Assembly: GCF_019145495.1 (NCBI RefSeq) | Contig: NZ_JAHSTU010000011.1 | Coordinates: forward strand, 124,001 to 188,000 | Direction: 5' to 3' | Source of the DNA: Pseudomonas azerbaijanoccidentalis | Lineage (GTDB): Bacteria; Pseudomonadota; Gammaproteobacteria; Pseudomonadales; Pseudomonadaceae | DNA: 64,000 bases | Shown: positions 1 through 8,061 of the stretch, piece by piece | Numbering within the stretch: position 1 is the stretch's first letter | Layout of the letters: each line of letters opens with the position of its first letter | Program-made: the position numbers and the translations under genes | Notes under the pieces: model-generated | What the model saw: the letters and a program-made list of their open reading frames with translations, nothing else | Database searches by the model: none | Told to the model about the DNA's origin: nothing

Positions 1-14
1 TTTGAGGGATTCAT

Positions 15-989
15 ATGAAGCTTCAACAATTGCGCTACATCTGGGAAGTGGCGCACCACGACCTCAACGTTTCCGCTACAGCCCAAAGCCTTTACACCTC
101 GCAACCGGGCATCAGCAAACAGATCCGCCTGCTGGAAGACGAATTGGGCGTCGAAGTGTTCGCCCGCAGTGGCAAGCACCTGACCCGCGTGACTCCGGCC
201 GGTGAGCGCATCATCACCACCGCTGGCGAAATCCTGCGCAAGGTGGAAAGCATCAAGCAGATCGCTCAGGAATTCTCCAACGAGAAAAAAGGCACCCTGT
301 CGATCGCCACCACCCACACCCAGGCGCGTTATGCGTTGCCGCCGGTGATCAGCAACTTCATCAAGCAGTACCCGGACGTTGCCCTGCACATGCACCAGGG
401 TTCGCCGATGCAGATCGCCGAAATGGCCGCCGACGGCACCGTCGATTTCGCCATCGCCACCGAAGCGCTGGAGCTGTTCGGCGATCTGGTGATGATGCCG
501 TGCTATCGCTGGAACCGCTGCGTGGTCGTGCCTCAGGGCCACCCGTTGACCAAGCTGTCGAAGCTGACCCTCGAAGCCCTGGCTGAATACCCGATCGTGA
601 CGTACGTGTTCGGTTTCACCGGCCGTTCGAAACTCGACGAAGCTTTCAGCCATCGCGGCCTGACCCCGAAAGTGGTGTTCACCGCCGCCGATGCCGACGT
701 GATCAAGACTTACGTTCGCCTGGGCCTGGGCGTGGGTATCGTGGCGAAAATGGCCGTCGACACCAAACTCGACAGCGACCTGGTGGTGCTCGATGCCAGC
801 GAACTGTTCGAATCCAGCGTGACCAAGATCGGTTTCCGTCGCGGCACATTCCTGCGCGGTTTCATGTGCGACTTCATTGAGAAGTTCGCCCCGCACCTGA
901 CCCGCGAAGTCATGGCCAAAGCCATCCAGTGCCACAACAAGCAAGAGCTGGAAGAGCTGTTCGACGGCGTTGAACTGCCGGTTCACTAA
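15..989 (+). CDS. cysB: LysR-type regulator of sulfur assimilation CysB
   Basis: 324 residues, the usual CysB length. The N-terminal winged helix-turn-helix (about residues 1-60) starts MKLQQLRYI and contains the TSQPGISKQIRLLE recognition region. The rest is a periplasmic-binding-like effector domain (about 90-300) with the CysB motif TTHTQARYALP. CysB activates cysteine biosynthesis and sulfate/organosulfur uptake genes and responds to O-acetylserine/N-acetylserine. A GAGGG ribosome-binding site lies 7 bases before the ATG. It is convergent with the Gre-like gene, with only 6 bases between stops and no visible terminator. Confidence 0.95.
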   Translation: MKLQQLRYIWEVAHHDLNVSATAQSLYTSQPGISKQIRLLEDELGVEVFARSGKHLTRVTPAGERIITTAGEILRKVESIKQIAQEFSNEKKGTLSIATTHTQARYALPPVISNFIKQYPDVALHMHQGSPMQIAEMAADGTVDFAIATEALELFGDLVMMPCYRWNRCVVVPQGHPLTKLSKLTLEALAEYPIVTYVFGFTGRSKLDEAFSHRGLTPKVVFTAADADVIKTYVRLGLGVGIVAKMAVDTKLDSDLVVLDASELFESSVTKIGFRRGTFLRGFMCDFIEKFAPHLTREVMAKAIQCHNKQELEELFDGVELPVH

Positions 990-995
990 GCCCGG

Positions 996-1478
996 TTAAA
1001 CAACCTCGGTGACAGCAAACTGTTGCCGAGCACCCGCCACCAGGATCTCCACCTCATCACCTTCGAACTTGCCCAGCAGGCTTTTGCCCAGCGGTGAGCG
1101 CGGGGTGATGACGGTAATCAACTGCCCCACCAGATCGACTTTCAGGCCCGCCGCATCAGGCGCCAGAAACAGCCATTGTTCGCGACCCTTTTCGTCCTCA
1201 AGACCGAGCAGGGCGCCAACTTCAATCCCGCGTTGCTCGTCATAAGGGCGCAGTGCCAGGTTCTGGCAAAGCGTCAGTGACTGGCGAATTTCCTCCACGC
1301 GCCTGGCTTGCCCTGCCGCCAGATAAGACGCTTCGAGCCCCAGCGTGTCGTACTTGTTTTCGGCGATGTTTTCTTCGTGGGTCGCAGTTTCGTAAGCGGT
1401 CTGCGCGGCCCGTTCAGCGATGTCGAGGTCGACTCGCAGCTTGTCGAGAATCAGTTGGTGGACAGTCTGTTTGTTCAT
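996..1478 (-). CDS. GreA/GreB-family transcription elongation factor
   Basis: 160 residues from the ATG at 1478 (MNKQTVHQL); a longer frame to 1559 would overlap the upstream gene. The N-terminal half looks like the Gre coiled coil, with an acidic tip region HEENIAENKYDTLG comparable to the GDLKENAEY region of GreA. The C-terminal half is FKBP-like with SPLGKSLLGKFEGDEVEI, the conserved Gre C-terminal motif. Gre factors enter the RNA polymerase secondary channel and stimulate cleavage of backtracked RNA. This is a divergent paralogue rather than canonical greA or greB, so anti-cleavage or polymerase-binding roles are possible. It follows the membrane protein at 1481 by 2 bases and is probably co-transcribed with it. 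Confidence 0.8.
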   Translation of the reverse strand: MNKQTVHQLILDKLRVDLDIAERAAQTAYETATHEENIAENKYDTLGLEASYLAAGQARRVEEIRQSLTLCQNLALRPYDEQRGIEVGALLGLEDEKGREQWLFLAPDAAGLKVDLVGQLITVITPRSPLGKSLLGKFEGDEVEILVAGARQQFAVTEVV

Positions 1479-1480
1479 GA

Positions 1481-1891
1481 TCAATCGCAGAATTGCAGGA
1501 CGTTGGCGCGGCTTTTTTCGCTCGGTGCCGTCTTGTCCTGTTGTAGCCAGAACTGGCATTTGGCGTTCGACAGATTGCGGTTACTGCTGCGCGCCTGATC
1601 GAGGCGTTGCGCCTGCTCGTTCTTGCGCAGGTTTTCTTCATATTGTTCGAACAGAGGGCTTTGTGGCGGAATGTCCGGCACCGGTTGCGCGACCACGGGA
1701 GGTTCAGCCAGTTGCTGCACGGCCTGGGCCACGGGGGCCAATTGCTCACTGAAGAACAGGCGCGATGCGAGCCAGCAGGTCAGCGCAATGGCGAGAAACC
1801 CCAGCCACAAACCGAGGGCGATACTGCCGGTCAGTTGCACGGCATTGAGCTGGATCGGCAACGGGCGTCGCGGATTGGGACGGTAGGGCAT
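1481..1891 (-). CDS. Hypothetical single-pass membrane protein
   Basis: 136 residues from the ATG at 1891, chosen because a strong AGGAGG site lies 8 bases upstream. It has a proline/arginine-rich N-terminus, one hydrophobic segment (about residues 20-43, ALGLWLGFLAIALTCWLAS), a proline-rich linker and a polar C-terminal tail with two cysteines (KCQFWL and FCD). The topology suggests an inner-membrane protein with a periplasmic tail, where the cysteines could form a disulfide. I do not recognise a family. It is the first gene of a two-gene unit with the Gre-like factor. Confidence 0.75.
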   Translation of the reverse strand: MPYRPNPRRPLPIQLNAVQLTGSIALGLWLGFLAIALTCWLASRLFFSEQLAPVAQAVQQLAEPPVVAQPVPDIPPQSPLFEQYEENLRKNEQAQRLDQARSSNRNLSNAKCQFWLQQDKTAPSEKSRANVLQFCD

Positions 1892-2014
1892 GGCTGCCTC
1901 CTGGCGGTAGTCGCGGGCGAGTGGCGATTGTCGCACGAAGATTAATCGTCGTCGGCTCTTCTGCGCAGGCTAATTTATGCGGACAATCGCTGCCTTTGCC
2001 AACGGGAGCCTGGA

Positions 2015-3172
2015 ATGCCTGAAATGCCTCAAATGAAAAAAAACAGGCGCTGGGATATTTTTTGCACCGTGGTCGACAACTACGGCGACATCGGTGTGAC
2101 CTGGCGTCTGGCCCGGCAACTGGTGGCCGAGCACGGGGTGGCGGTGCGTTTGTGGGTCGATGATCTGCGTGCTTTTGAGCGCATGTGCCCGGAAATCGAC
2201 ATCCATATTGCGCAGCAATGGCAACAGGGTGTCGAAGTGCGTCACTGGGCGGCCGACTGGCAGCCTGCTGAAGCCGCTGATGTGGTGATCGCAGCGTTCG
2301 CCTGCCAATTGCCGAGCGCCTACATGGATGCCATGGCCGAACGGGAAAAACCGCCGCTGTGGATGAACCTCGATTACCTGAGTGCCGAGGATTGGGTAAT
2401 CGGCTGCCACGGTTTGCCGTCGGTGAAGTTCAAGCACGTGCAAAAGTTTTTCTTCTTTCCGGGGTTCCAGAAAGGCACGGGCGGCTTGTTGCGTGAAAGC
2501 GGATTGCTCGAACGGCGCCAGCAGTTTCAGCAAGACCCCGAGGCCCAGCGCGCCTTCCTGCAAAGTCTGGGCGTCGACCGTGCACCGGCTGCGCAGCTGA
2601 TTTCGTTGTTCGCCTACGAAAATACCGGGCTGGCCAGTTGGCTGGATGCGCTGGCCAGCGATTCGACACCCACGCATGTGCTGGTGCCGGAGGGGCGGAT
2701 TCTCGGGGATGTCGAGCGCTGGCTCGGCGTCAGCGATCTGAAAGCCGGCGCGCTGCATGTGCGCGAGGCCGTGACGGTGCAGGTGCTGCCGTTTGTCCGT
2801 CAGGACCAGTATGACCAGTTGCTGTGGTGCTGTGATTTCAACGCCGTGCGTGGCGAAGACTCCTTTGTCCGCGCGCAATGGGCGGCGCGGCCGTTGCTTT
2901 GGCACATCTACCAGCAGGAAGAGGATGTCCACCTGGACAAGCTTGAAGCCTTCCTTGCGCTGTATGTGAAGGGGCTATCGGAGCCTGCCCGCGAGGCGAT
3001 CAGCGGTCTTTGGCGCGCGTGGAACGCGGGTGAAAAAATCACCGACCACTGGCATTCCACCCGTAAACACTGGCCAGAGCTGGAAAAACACGCCCAGACG
3101 TGGTGTCTGGAACAGGCCTTGCAGGCTGATCTTGCCACGGCGCTGGTACAGTTTTATGGAAATTGGATATGA
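2015..3172 (+). CDS. earP: EF-P arginine rhamnosyltransferase EarP
   Basis: 385 residues. EarP transfers rhamnose from dTDP-rhamnose to Arg32 of EF-P, which the factor needs to rescue ribosomes at polyproline stretches. The N-terminal motif VVDNYGDIGVTWRLARQL carries the family's essential aspartates, and the C-terminal NAVRGEDSFVRAQWAARPL is the nucleotide-sugar binding loop (GT-B fold). Three in-frame ATGs (2015, 2024, 2033) are possible starts. The partner gene efp starts 48 bases downstream on the same strand, the arrangement known from Pseudomonas and Neisseria. Confidence 0.93.
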   Translation: MPEMPQMKKNRRWDIFCTVVDNYGDIGVTWRLARQLVAEHGVAVRLWVDDLRAFERMCPEIDIHIAQQWQQGVEVRHWAADWQPAEAADVVIAAFACQLPSAYMDAMAEREKPPLWMNLDYLSAEDWVIGCHGLPSVKFKHVQKFFFFPGFQKGTGGLLRESGLLERRQQFQQDPEAQRAFLQSLGVDRAPAAQLISLFAYENTGLASWLDALASDSTPTHVLVPEGRILGDVERWLGVSDLKAGALHVREAVTVQVLPFVRQDQYDQLLWCCDFNAVRGEDSFVRAQWAARPLLWHIYQQEEDVHLDKLEAFLALYVKGLSEPAREAISGLWRAWNAGEKITDHWHSTRKHWPELEKHAQTWCLEQALQADLATALVQFYGNWI

Positions 3173-3220
3173 TACGCGGCCTAGATTTTTGTAAATCCCA
3201 TCCAAATTCGGATATTCGCA

Positions 3221-3790
3221 ATGAAAACTGGTAAAGAACTGAAACCCGGTACCGTGATCCGTCTCGAAAACGATCCTTGGCTGGTTCAGAAAGCTGAATT
3301 CACCAAGTCGGGTCGTAACAGCGCGATCATGAAGACCAAGCTGAAAAACCTGCTGACCGGTTACAAGACCGAGATCGTTTACAGCGCCGACGACAAACTG
3401 GACGACGTAATCCTCGACCGCAAAGAAGCGACCCTGTCCTTCATCAGCGGCGACACCTACACGTTCATGGACACCACCGACTACACCATGTACGAGCTGA
3501 ACGCTGAAGACATCGAAGCCGTTCTGCCTTTCGTTGAAGAAGGCATGACCGATGTTTGCGAAGCGATCTTCTTCGAAGAGCGTCTGGTTTCCGTAGAGCT
3601 GCCGACCACCATCGTGCGTCAGGTTGACTACACCGAAGGTTCCGCTCGCGGTGACACTTCCGGCAAGGTAATGAAGCCTGCCAAACTGAAGAACGGTACC
3701 GAACTGTCGGTTGCTGACTTCATCGAAATCGGCGACATGATCGAGATCGATACCCGCGAAGGCGGTTCCTACAAAGGCCGTGCTAAATAA
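3221..3790 (+). CDS. efp: Translation elongation factor P
   Basis: 189 residues, full length, with the KOW-like N-domain and two OB-type domains. The loop TKSGRNSA places an arginine at position 32, the residue rhamnosylated by EarP, so this is the Arg32 type of EF-P and not the lysylated type. EF-P enters the ribosomal E site and speeds peptide-bond formation at consecutive prolines. It lies directly downstream of earP and is followed by a strong intrinsic terminator. A TATGAT hexamer at 3168-3173, overlapping the end of earP, might be the -10 of a separate efp promoter, but I find no good -35. Confidence 0.97.
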   Translation: MKTGKELKPGTVIRLENDPWLVQKAEFTKSGRNSAIMKTKLKNLLTGYKTEIVYSADDKLDDVILDRKEATLSFISGDTYTFMDTTDYTMYELNAEDIEAVLPFVEEGMTDVCEAIFFEERLVSVELPTTIVRQVDYTEGSARGDTSGKVMKPAKLKNGTELSVADFIEIGDMIEIDTREGGSYKGRAK

Positions 3791-3806
3791 GCACAGCTTC
3801 AGGAAT

Positions 3807-3838
3807 GAAAAAGCCCGACCATTGAGTCGGGTTTTTTT
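3807..3838 (+). terminator. Intrinsic terminator of efp
   Basis: A 6-bp GC-rich stem, CCCGAC (3814-3819) pairing with GTCGGG (3826-3831) around a 6-base loop, is followed by seven T. It lies 20 bases after the efp stop. The A-tract before the stem gives it weak bidirectional character. Confidence 0.9.
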
Positions 3839-3854
3839 GTGCCTGAAACATTAA

Positions 3855-3943
3855 AAGATCGCAGCCTCGCTTCGCTCGACAGCTCCTACAGGGAAATGCA
3901 AAACCCATGTAGGAGCTGTCGAGTGGAACGAGGCCGCGATCTT
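3855..3943. repeat. REP-like inverted repeat, family 1
   Basis: Two diverged copies of the sequence that recurs at 10520, 12883, 15923 and 20658 face each other. The left arm runs from AAGATCGCAGCC to GCTCCTACA; the right arm runs from TGTAGGAGCTG to CGCGATCTT. The arms differ from the other copies in the middle (TCGCTTCGCTCGA in place of TTCGGC or TGCGGC). The element sits between the convergent ends of efp and the hydrolase gene. Confidence 0.85.
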
Positions 3944-3955
3944 CTGCACTTAGCG

Positions 3956-4966
3956 TTATTTCAGGTGTTCCTTGAGCTCTTGCGACGCCTGCAACATCGC
4001 CGAACGCACCGCCGGCACCTGGCTCACCACGTTGAGCAAACCGTAATCGTGGATCATGCCGTTGTAGCGAACCGAGGTCACCGAAACGCCGGCTTCATCG
4101 AGTTTGCGGGCGTAGGCTTCACCTTCATCGCGCAGTACGTCGGCACCCGCCGTTTGTACCAGTGCCGGTGGCAGCCCCTTGAGTTGCGCAGGGGTTGCCC
4201 GCAGCGGTGAGGCATAGATCTCGTTACGCTGTTTGGCGTCGGTGGTGTAGTTGTCCCAGAACCACTTCATCATGTTTTTAGTGAGGAAGTGCCCTTCGGC
4301 ATACTGGTTGTAGGAACCGGTCTCGAAGTTGGCATCAGTCACCGGCCACAACAGCACCTGGAACTTGATCGCCGGTGTGCCTTTGTCTTTGGCCATCAGG
4401 GCAACCACAGCTGCCATGTTGCCACCGACGCTGTTACCGGCCACGGCCAGGCGTTTGCCATCGACGTTGATCTCTTTACCGTGCTCGGCCACCCATTTGG
4501 TCGCGGCGTAAGCCTGGTTGATCGCCACCGGGTAGTGCGCTTCGGGTGACGGCGTGTAGTTGACGAAAACCGCTGCCGCACCCGAACCGACCACCAGATC
4601 ACGAACCAGTCGTTCGTGGGTCGGGAAGTCTCCCAGCACCCAGCCGCCACCGTGGAAGAACATGAACACCGGCAGCTCACCCTTGACCCCGGCCGGCCGG
4701 ACGATGGTCAGGCTCAGCGGTTGGCCGTCGACCTGAATGGTCTTCTGGCTGACATCGGCTTTCGGCAGCGTCAGCTTGACCCCGGCCTGCGCACCCACCA
4801 GTACGGCGCGGGCTTCGGCAGGCGTCATTTGCTCCATCGATTTACCGGTGCCGGCATTCAACACATCGAGGAATGCCTGGGTGTTGTGTTCCACATCACC
4901 GGCGAACGCGCTGTTGATGGACAGAGCGAGAAGGGTACCGGTCAAGACTTTGCTGAAGGTGTTCAT
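3956..4966 (-). CDS. Exported alpha/beta hydrolase, hormone-sensitive-lipase family
   Basis: 336 residues from the ATG at 4966. AGGA lies 8 bases from this ATG but only about 3 from the alternative at 4972. A signal peptide ends near AFA-GD (about residue 22), so the enzyme is periplasmic or secreted. HSL-family marks are HGGGW (oxyanion hole), GNSVGG with nucleophile Ser179, GADVLRDEG with Asp276, and IHDYG with His306. It should hydrolyse short or medium acyl esters; the real substrate is unknown. Ohr ends only 35 bases upstream on the same strand, so the two genes are probably one operon under OhrR control, linking ester hydrolysis to organic hydroperoxide defence. Confidence 0.85.
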   Translation of the reverse strand: MNTFSKVLTGTLLALSINSAFAGDVEHNTQAFLDVLNAGTGKSMEQMTPAEARAVLVGAQAGVKLTLPKADVSQKTIQVDGQPLSLTIVRPAGVKGELPVFMFFHGGGWVLGDFPTHERLVRDLVVGSGAAAVFVNYTPSPEAHYPVAINQAYAATKWVAEHGKEINVDGKRLAVAGNSVGGNMAAVVALMAKDKGTPAIKFQVLLWPVTDANFETGSYNQYAEGHFLTKNMMKWFWDNYTTDAKQRNEIYASPLRATPAQLKGLPPALVQTAGADVLRDEGEAYARKLDEAGVSVTSVRYNGMIHDYGLLNVVSQVPAVRSAMLQASQELKEHLK

Positions 4967-5001
4967 GTTCATTTCCTGTTCGGGCCTGAGTGGTTCAGTG
5001 G

Positions 5002-5421
5002 TTAGACGGTGACGTGCAGGCGCACTTCAACGTTGCCGCGGGTGGCGTTGGAGTACGGGCAGACCTGGTGGGCGGCATCGACCAAAGATTGCGCGTCGGC
5101 TTGTTCAAGGCCTGGCAGGCTGATGTGCAGGTCGATGTCCAGACCGAAACCACCAGGGATCTGGCCAATGCCGACGTGGGCAGTGATCGACGCATCGTTG
5201 GGGATGCTGCGCTTGGTCTGGCTGGCCACGAACTTCAGGGCGCCGATGAAGCAAGCGGAGTAGCCGGCTGCGAACAGTTGCTCAGGGTTGGTCGCTGCAC
5301 CGCCAGCACCACCGAGTTCTTTGGGGGTAGCGAGTTTGACGTCGAGAATGTTGTCACTGGAAATCGCACGACCGTCACGGCCACCGGTGGAAGTTGCGAT
5401 TGCGGTGTAGAGAGTTTGCAT
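5002..5421 (-). CDS. ohr: Organic hydroperoxide resistance protein Ohr
   Basis: 139 residues of the OsmC/Ohr fold. It reduces fatty-acid and other organic hydroperoxides with a Cys pair: Cys57 in YSACFIGAL (peroxidatic) and Cys121 in HQVCPYSNATRGN (resolving). Arg17 and Glu47, which position the reactive cysteine, are present. Lipoylated proteins serve as the reductant in this family. The promoter just upstream carries two palindromic operators and the regulator gene ohrR is transcribed toward it from the same strand. The periplasmic hydrolase gene follows. Confidence 0.95.
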   Translation of the reverse strand: MQTLYTAIATSTGGRDGRAISSDNILDVKLATPKELGGAGGAATNPEQLFAAGYSACFIGALKFVASQTKRSIPNDASITAHVGIGQIPGGFGLDIDLHISLPGLEQADAQSLVDAAHQVCPYSNATRGNVEVRLHVTV

Positions 5422-5452
5422 GGTGAAAGCCTCGTTCGGGTTTGATTGATTT

Positions 5453-5469
5453 GCGCTAAATGTTTGCGC
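5453..5469. promoter_or_regulatory. OhrR operator, proximal site
   Basis: GCGCTAA-ATG-TTTGCGC is an imperfect 7-3-7 palindrome with one mismatch, closely matching the distal site at 5497. It lies about 32 bases upstream of the ohr start codon, downstream of the predicted transcription start. The spacing of 44 bases between the two sites places them on the same DNA face. Assignment to OhrR is by position and by its MarR-type symmetry. Confidence 0.6.
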
Positions 5470-5488
5470 GCTAAGTAAGTGCGAGATG

Positions 5489-5517
5489 AATGTATCGCGC
5501 TAATGTTTAGCGCGCAA
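5489..5517 (-). promoter_or_regulatory. ohr promoter with embedded OhrR operator
   Basis: Read on the minus strand: -35 TTGCGC (5512-5517), a 17-base spacer, and -10 TACATT (5489-5494). The spacer is almost entirely filled by the perfect palindrome GCGCTAA-TGT-TTAGCGC (5497-5513). A regulator bound there would block sigma-70 RNA polymerase directly. Oxidation of OhrR at its sensing cysteine should release it. Confidence 0.7.
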
Positions 5518-5663
5518 GATAAATTTTTGAAGAAAATGATATTCAACGGCGTTGTGGTGCACCGATTTTGAATGGAAGCTTTGATTTAGAGCTGCGGGGT
5601 GGGGGAGAAGAAGCTAAAAAAAGATTCGGGAGGGGGCAATATTTCAGAGACCAGAGTGGTCAT

Positions 5664-5691
5664 TGTGGGAGCGGGCAAGCCCGCTCCCACA
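5664..5691. repeat. REP-like palindrome, family 2
   Basis: TGTGGGAGCGGGC and its exact complement are separated by AA, giving a 13-bp perfect stem. It is a single REP unit of the GTGGGAGC family and lies 18 bases after the ohrR stop. It may act as a 3-prime mRNA-stabilising or terminating hairpin for ohrR. Confidence 0.8.
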
Positions 5692-5708
5692 GGAATTGAT
5701 GGCGTTCT

Positions 5709-6173
5709 TCAGATCAGGCTGTCTTGCAGGTGGCGGCGCAGCTCTTGCAGCTCCGCTTGAAGCTTTTGCAAGCGCTCCAGGGTCATGCCGCTGGCGCCGA
5801 GGATGCATTGCGGAATACCGCGAGCCTTATCGCGCAACGCACGGCCCTTTTCGGTCAGTTCAATGATCACCACTCGCTCGTCTTCTCGGCTGCGGGTACG
5901 GCTGAGCACACCTTCGGCTTCCAGACGCTTGAGTAGCGGCGTGAGCGAGCCGGGATCGGTCAGCAACCGAGTGCTGATTTCGCCTACGGTCAAACCGTCC
6001 TGCTCCCACAGCACCATCATCGCCAGATACTGCGGATAGGTCAGGCCCAACGCTTGCAGCAAGGGTTTGTAGACCTTGGTCATCATCAACGAAGTGGAGT
6101 GCAAGGCGAAGCAGGCCTGGTTATCCAGAAGCAGGTCATCGCAGTTGTCCGGGGTGTTGCGCTCGGTGGTCAT
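5709..6173 (-). CDS. ohrR: MarR-family organic peroxide sensor OhrR
   Basis: 154 residues. The winged helix-turn-helix (about residues 45-115) includes the MarR signature LLTDPGSLTPLLKRLE and wing residues REDERVV. The sensing cysteine is Cys21 in NQACFALHS and a second cysteine is Cys123 in IPQCILG, so this is the two-Cys class that forms a disulfide after peroxide oxidation. Tyr35 and Tyr47, which contact the sulfenate in the family, are conserved. It lies upstream of ohr on the same strand, separated from it by about 290 bases containing the operators. Confidence 0.92.
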   Translation of the reverse strand: MTTERNTPDNCDDLLLDNQACFALHSTSLMMTKVYKPLLQALGLTYPQYLAMMVLWEQDGLTVGEISTRLLTDPGSLTPLLKRLEAEGVLSRTRSREDERVVIIELTEKGRALRDKARGIPQCILGASGMTLERLQKLQAELQELRRHLQDSLI

Positions 6174-6243
6174 TTCAAAGCCTTCGATCAGTGATCGTCA
6201 TGAATCTAGCGGTCAAATCTTTAATGCGCCAGGTAATTATGGA

Positions 6244-7200
6244 CTAGTGGTGCGCCAGATGGGTTTGCAGCACCAGATCCCACGGCGGGATGGGGCCGAA
6301 GCGGGTTTTCAGGTATTCCAGCAGCAGGCGACTGCGGGAATTGGGCTGTTGCTGCAGGCGCAAGGCATAGATTCCGGCGCTTTCCGGTTTGGGCAGGCCG
6401 CTCTCGCAGAACAGCGGCACCAGCTCCCCGCGTAACAGGTATTCGCTGGCCAACCATGTCGGCAAATGCGCGACACCCAACCCGGCCAGGGCGCCGCAAA
6501 CCAGCGCTTCGGCATTGTTGGCGCTCATGCGAATGCGCGAGGGGCGGTGCAAGTGCATCTGGCCGGCGCGTTCGAAACGCCAAGCGAACGGAGGCGCCAG
6601 ACCATCCCAGTCGAGGCCGTCGTGCTCAGCCAATTGCGCCGGATCATTAGGCACACCGCGTTGCTGTAGATAGTCTGGGCTGGCGCAGGCAATGCGTACC
6701 ATGCTCGCCAACGGCGTGGCCACCAGGCGGGTGTCGGCCATTTGCCCGGCGCGCAGTACCAGATCGACCTTGCCAAGGTTTAAGCCCTGCATGTCGACAA
6801 AGCTGTCGATCAGGTGCAATTGCACATCAAGGCCCGGATAGAGCTTCAAGAATTCGGCAATGACCGGTGCCAGATGCCGGCGACCGAATGCGGCTGGTGC
6901 ATCGACTCGAATCAGGCCTTCCGGCGCACTGCTCAGGGACACCGCTTCGGCCCGCGCCAGACGCAATTCGGCGACGATCCGTCGCGCCCGTTCGGCAAAC
7001 GCGAGCCCGGCCGGTGTCGCGCGGACCGCGTGGGTGCTGCGAATGAACAACTGACTTCCGACGGCGTTTTCCAGGCTATCAATGCGTCGCGCCACCGCCG
7101 ATGGAGTCAGGGGATGACGGCGCGAGGCCGCAGAAAAACTGCCGGTTTCCAGTACATCCAGAAACAGGCCGAGTTGTTCGGTCAATTGATTGGGGTTCAT
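6244..7200 (-). CDS. LysR-family transcriptional regulator
   Basis: 318 residues from the ATG at 7200 (MNPNQLTEQ); the open frame continues to 7530 but that would overlap the divergent transporter gene. The helix-turn-helix is SFSAASRRHPLTPSAVARRI, and an effector domain spans about residues 90-300. The DAPAAFGRRHLAPVIAEF segment resembles the CrgA/DsdC-type subgroup. Target and ligand are unknown. It is divergent from the TauE/SafE-type transporter at 7312, which is the most likely regulated gene. Confidence 0.88.
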   Translation of the reverse strand: MNPNQLTEQLGLFLDVLETGSFSAASRRHPLTPSAVARRIDSLENAVGSQLFIRSTHAVRATPAGLAFAERARRIVAELRLARAEAVSLSSAPEGLIRVDAPAAFGRRHLAPVIAEFLKLYPGLDVQLHLIDSFVDMQGLNLGKVDLVLRAGQMADTRLVATPLASMVRIACASPDYLQQRGVPNDPAQLAEHDGLDWDGLAPPFAWRFERAGQMHLHRPSRIRMSANNAEALVCGALAGLGVAHLPTWLASEYLLRGELVPLFCESGLPKPESAGIYALRLQQQPNSRSRLLLEYLKTRFGPIPPWDLVLQTHLAHH

Positions 7201-7311
7201 GACTGTCCAGCGCTTGTGCGAATTTGGCACAGCCATTGTGCGTTGCTGTGCGTTTCCCCGCCAGAACCAACTGCGTAGGATGAACTCCCTGACGAGTGAG
7301 GAAAAACGCCT

Positions 7312-8061
7312 GTGATTGAGTTCTTGATGTATCTGGTCTTCGGCGCTGCTTTGGGCACTCTCGGCGGAATTTTCGGCATTGGTGGTGGCTTGATCGCGAT
7401 CCCACTGCTCGGCGTATTGTGCGGTCTCGATCAGCAGATCGCCCAAGGTACGGCGCTGGTGATGGTGGTGCCGAACGTGATGCTGGCGCTGTGGCGCTAT
7501 CACCAGCGCAACAAGATTGAGGTGCGCCATGCGTTGCCGTTGGCCTCAATGGGTTTCTGTTTTGCCTGGATCGGTTCGATCTGGGCAGTAGGCATCGACG
7601 CGCAAACCATGCGCATCGGCTTTGTGGCCTTCCTGATCGCGCTATCGGCTTACAACCTGGTGCGCATGTTCTTCGCCACTGCACCGGCGTCAGCGCAGAT
7701 GAATTACTCGTGGCCTTGGCTGGGCGTGCTCGGTGCAGCATCCGGGACCATGGGCGGTTTGTTTGGCGTAGGCGGGGCTGTGGTGGCCACGCCAGTGTTG
7801 ACCAGTCTGTTCGGCACCACTCAGGTGGTCGCGCAGGGCTTGTCGCTGGCGCTGGCATTGCCAAGCACAGGCGTCACGCTGGTGACCTATGCCGTGCATC
7901 ATCAGGTGGACTGGATGGTTGGCGTACCGCTGGCGATCGGTGGCTTGATGAGCATCAGTTGGGGTGTGAAGATCGCCCACGCTATGCCCGAGCGCCTGCT
8001 GCGCGCGTTATTCTGCGGTTTTCTGGTGCTCTGTGCAGTGATGCTCGCCTTTAAAGTTTGA
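7312..8061 (+). CDS. TauE/SafE-family sulfite/organic anion exporter
   Basis: 249 residues, a normal length for TauE/SafE, starting at a GTG with GAGG 14 bases upstream. It has about eight hydrophobic segments in two internally related halves. Each half begins with the family's glycine-rich motif: LGTLGGIFGIGGGLIAIPLL and ASGTMGGLFGVGGAVVATPV. These are inner-membrane proteins thought to move sulfite, sulfoacetate or related anions; the substrate cannot be read from sequence. LysR genes lie on both sides, and its 3-prime end overlaps the convergent LysR gene by 11 bases. Confidence 0.85.
   Translation: MIEFLMYLVFGAALGTLGGIFGIGGGLIAIPLLGVLCGLDQQIAQGTALVMVVPNVMLALWRYHQRNKIEVRHALPLASMGFCFAWIGSIWAVGIDAQTMRIGFVAFLIALSAYNLVRMFFATAPASAQMNYSWPWLGVLGAASGTMGGLFGVGGAVVATPVLTSLFGTTQVVAQGLSLALALPSTGVTLVTYAVHHQVDWMVGVPLAIGGLMSISWGVKIAHAMPERLLRALFCGFLVLCAVMLAFKV

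Noticed and set aside
7201..7530. N-terminal extension of the LysR gene (start at 7530)
   Set aside because: It would overlap the divergent transporter gene by more than 200 bases and precede the normal LysR start MNPNQLTEQ.
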